Positions 5,078 through 5,936 of a stretch of DNA of 5,936 nt are shown here, one piece after another. The stretch is from Anaerolineae bacterium. GTDB lineage: Bacteria > Chloroflexota > Anaerolineae > DRVO01. The notes beneath the pieces are model-generated. The model ran no database searches and was not told where the DNA came from. It saw only the letters and a list, made by a program, of their open reading frames with translations. The stretch is from contig JAAYAV010000184.1 of NCBI GenBank assembly GCA_012719195.1, forward strand, positions 1 through 5,936, given 5' to 3'. The stretch's first letter is position 1; every line of letters starts with the position of its first letter. Both the position numbers and the translations under genes were made by a program.

Positions 5078-5936
5078 TGATGCGGTTCATCGTACTCCTG
5101 GTCTCCCTGCCCTTCCTGATCCTGGGTCAGAGCGTCATGAGCGAACCCACCGTCTCCGCGCAGCAAGCGGAGACGATCCCGGCCGCCATCACCACTGACC
5201 AGCTCCACTTCTTCCTCGTGCCCATTGGCGACCACATGCGCGTGGGCGAGTACCACGTACTGAGCAACAGCGGCGAGTCGGCCTATGAGGGCGTGGAGAC
5301 GGCCGCCGGGCGGCGCGTGGTTGGGTTCAGCCTGCCGGAGGGCGCCGCCAACCTCCAGTTCGACGGCCTCGGACTGGGCGAGAGATTCATGGAGGAGGAG
5401 GGCGGTTTCGCCCTCACCGAGCCCATACCACCGGGCAAGAACACTCAGGTAATCAACTTCTCCTACGACCTTCCGGGCGGCGAGGGGCTAACCCTCACCC
5501 GAAGCAGCGAGACGGCGGTGGCCTCGGTGATGGCCATGGTTTCCTCCAGCGGCCTCGGCCTGGAGAGCAACGTCCTGATCCCGCAGGGCACAGTCGAAAC
5601 CGAAATGGGGTTGGCATCACTGTACGTCGGTCCGGCGATGGAGCCTGGTCAGATCGTTTCCCTCACGCTGGTGCCCGCCGAGATCGCGCCCGTTGCCGCC
5701 GCCACGCCGGCGCCCGTTGCCCGCGCTGCCCCCACCGGCACCGGGACCGGAGCCTGGATCCTGGGCGCGTTGGCCCTGGCGGCTGCCCTCGCCTTCGCCT
5801 ACTACCAGTGGCGGCCGGGCACACCGCAGGCGCTGCCGGACTGGGCGCGAGCCGAGGTCCAGGAGATCGCGCGGCTCGACCAGGCCTACGAAGAGGGCAA
5901 GGTAACGCCCGAGAGCTACGCCGAGCGGCGCGCCGC
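5077..5936 (+). CDS. Exported beta-domain protein with transmembrane helix and SHOCT-like tail (3' end cut by window)
   Basis: An open frame of 286 codons without a stop, running off the window; I do not recognise a named family. Residues 1-20 form a signal peptide or anchor (MMRFIVLLVSLPFLILG). Residues 40-205 look extracytoplasmic and beta-rich (LHFFLVPIGDHMRVGEYHVL, then VVGFSLPEGAANLQFDGLG and EPIPPGKNTQVINFSYDLP). This resembles beta-sandwich domains in exported proteins that precede a membrane anchor. An Ala/Pro/Thr/Gly linker at about 203-225 precedes a transmembrane helix at 226-243. The cytoplasmic tail (WARAEVQEIARLDQAYEEGK, then VTPESYAERRA) fits the short C-terminal SHOCT pattern (hydrophobic helix, Gly-Lys/Ile-Thr turn, then E..Y...R), also seen in CcmI-type and Chloroflexota ccm-linked proteins. 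There are no cysteines in the visible part, so it is not a thiol reductant. It is the fourth gene of the ccm operon, coupled to the zinc-ribbon gene. A CcmI-like scaffold role is a guess. Confidence 0.8.
   Translation, partial: MMRFIVLLVSLPFLILGQSVMSEPTVSAQQAETIPAAITTDQLHFFLVPIGDHMRVGEYHVLSNSGESAYEGVETAAGRRVVGFSLPEGAANLQFDGLGLGERFMEEEGGFALTEPIPPGKNTQVINFSYDLPGGEGLTLTRSSETAVASVMAMVSSSGLGLESNVLIPQGTVETEMGLASLYVGPAMEPGQIVSLTLVPAEIAPVAAATPAPVARAAPTGTGTGAWILGALALAAALAFAYYQWRPGTPQALPDWARAEVQEIARLDQAYEEGKVTPESYAERRA

Overview
The window is high-GC, densely coded bacterial DNA. It holds two divergent gene sets separated by a 179-base intergenic region (1640-1818). No tRNA, rRNA, CRISPR array, insertion sequence or phage gene was seen, and no stretch longer than 300 bases lacks a gene. 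The combination of a CxxxY-type CcmE, a CcmF with extra domains, a zinc-ribbon protein and an unusual membrane protein in a cytochrome c operon suggests a Chloroflexota-like or other deep-branching high-GC bacterium. That placement is inferred from gene style, not from a marker gene.

Left part, minus strand (1639 down to 1): three co-directional genes. The first encodes a cog3964-type amidohydrolase/deacetylase of the metal-dependent hydrolase superfamily. The second, overlapping it by 4 bases, encodes a 67-residue two-helix membrane protein that starts with GTG. After 36 bases comes the N-terminal part of a Gfo/Idh/MocA-family NAD(P)-dependent oxidoreductase, cut by the window edge. Together they look like a small catabolic operon for an acylated or sugar-like substrate. 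The exact substrate cannot be read from the sequence.

Right part, plus strand (1819 to the end): a tightly overlapping cytochrome c maturation (Ccm, System I) operon. CcmE is the haem chaperone and carries a CxxxY haem-attachment motif in place of the classical histidine. The next gene fuses a full CcmF haem lyase to a full CcmG-like membrane-anchored thioredoxin with a WCQPC active site. An 89-residue protein with one transmembrane helix and a four-cysteine zinc ribbon follows. The last gene, cut by the window end, encodes an exported beta-rich domain, a transmembrane helix and a cytoplasmic SHOCT-like tail. The junctions overlap by 4, 4 and 1 bases, which implies translational coupling.

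How it works together: CcmE carries haem to CcmF, which attaches it to apocytochrome CxxCH motifs that must be in the reduced state. The fused thioredoxin would supply that reductant at the lyase itself. No CcmH and no CcmABCD are seen in the window; the ABC exporter genes may lie downstream or elsewhere. The two last proteins occupy the place where CcmH/CcmI would be expected and are the least explained part of the window.
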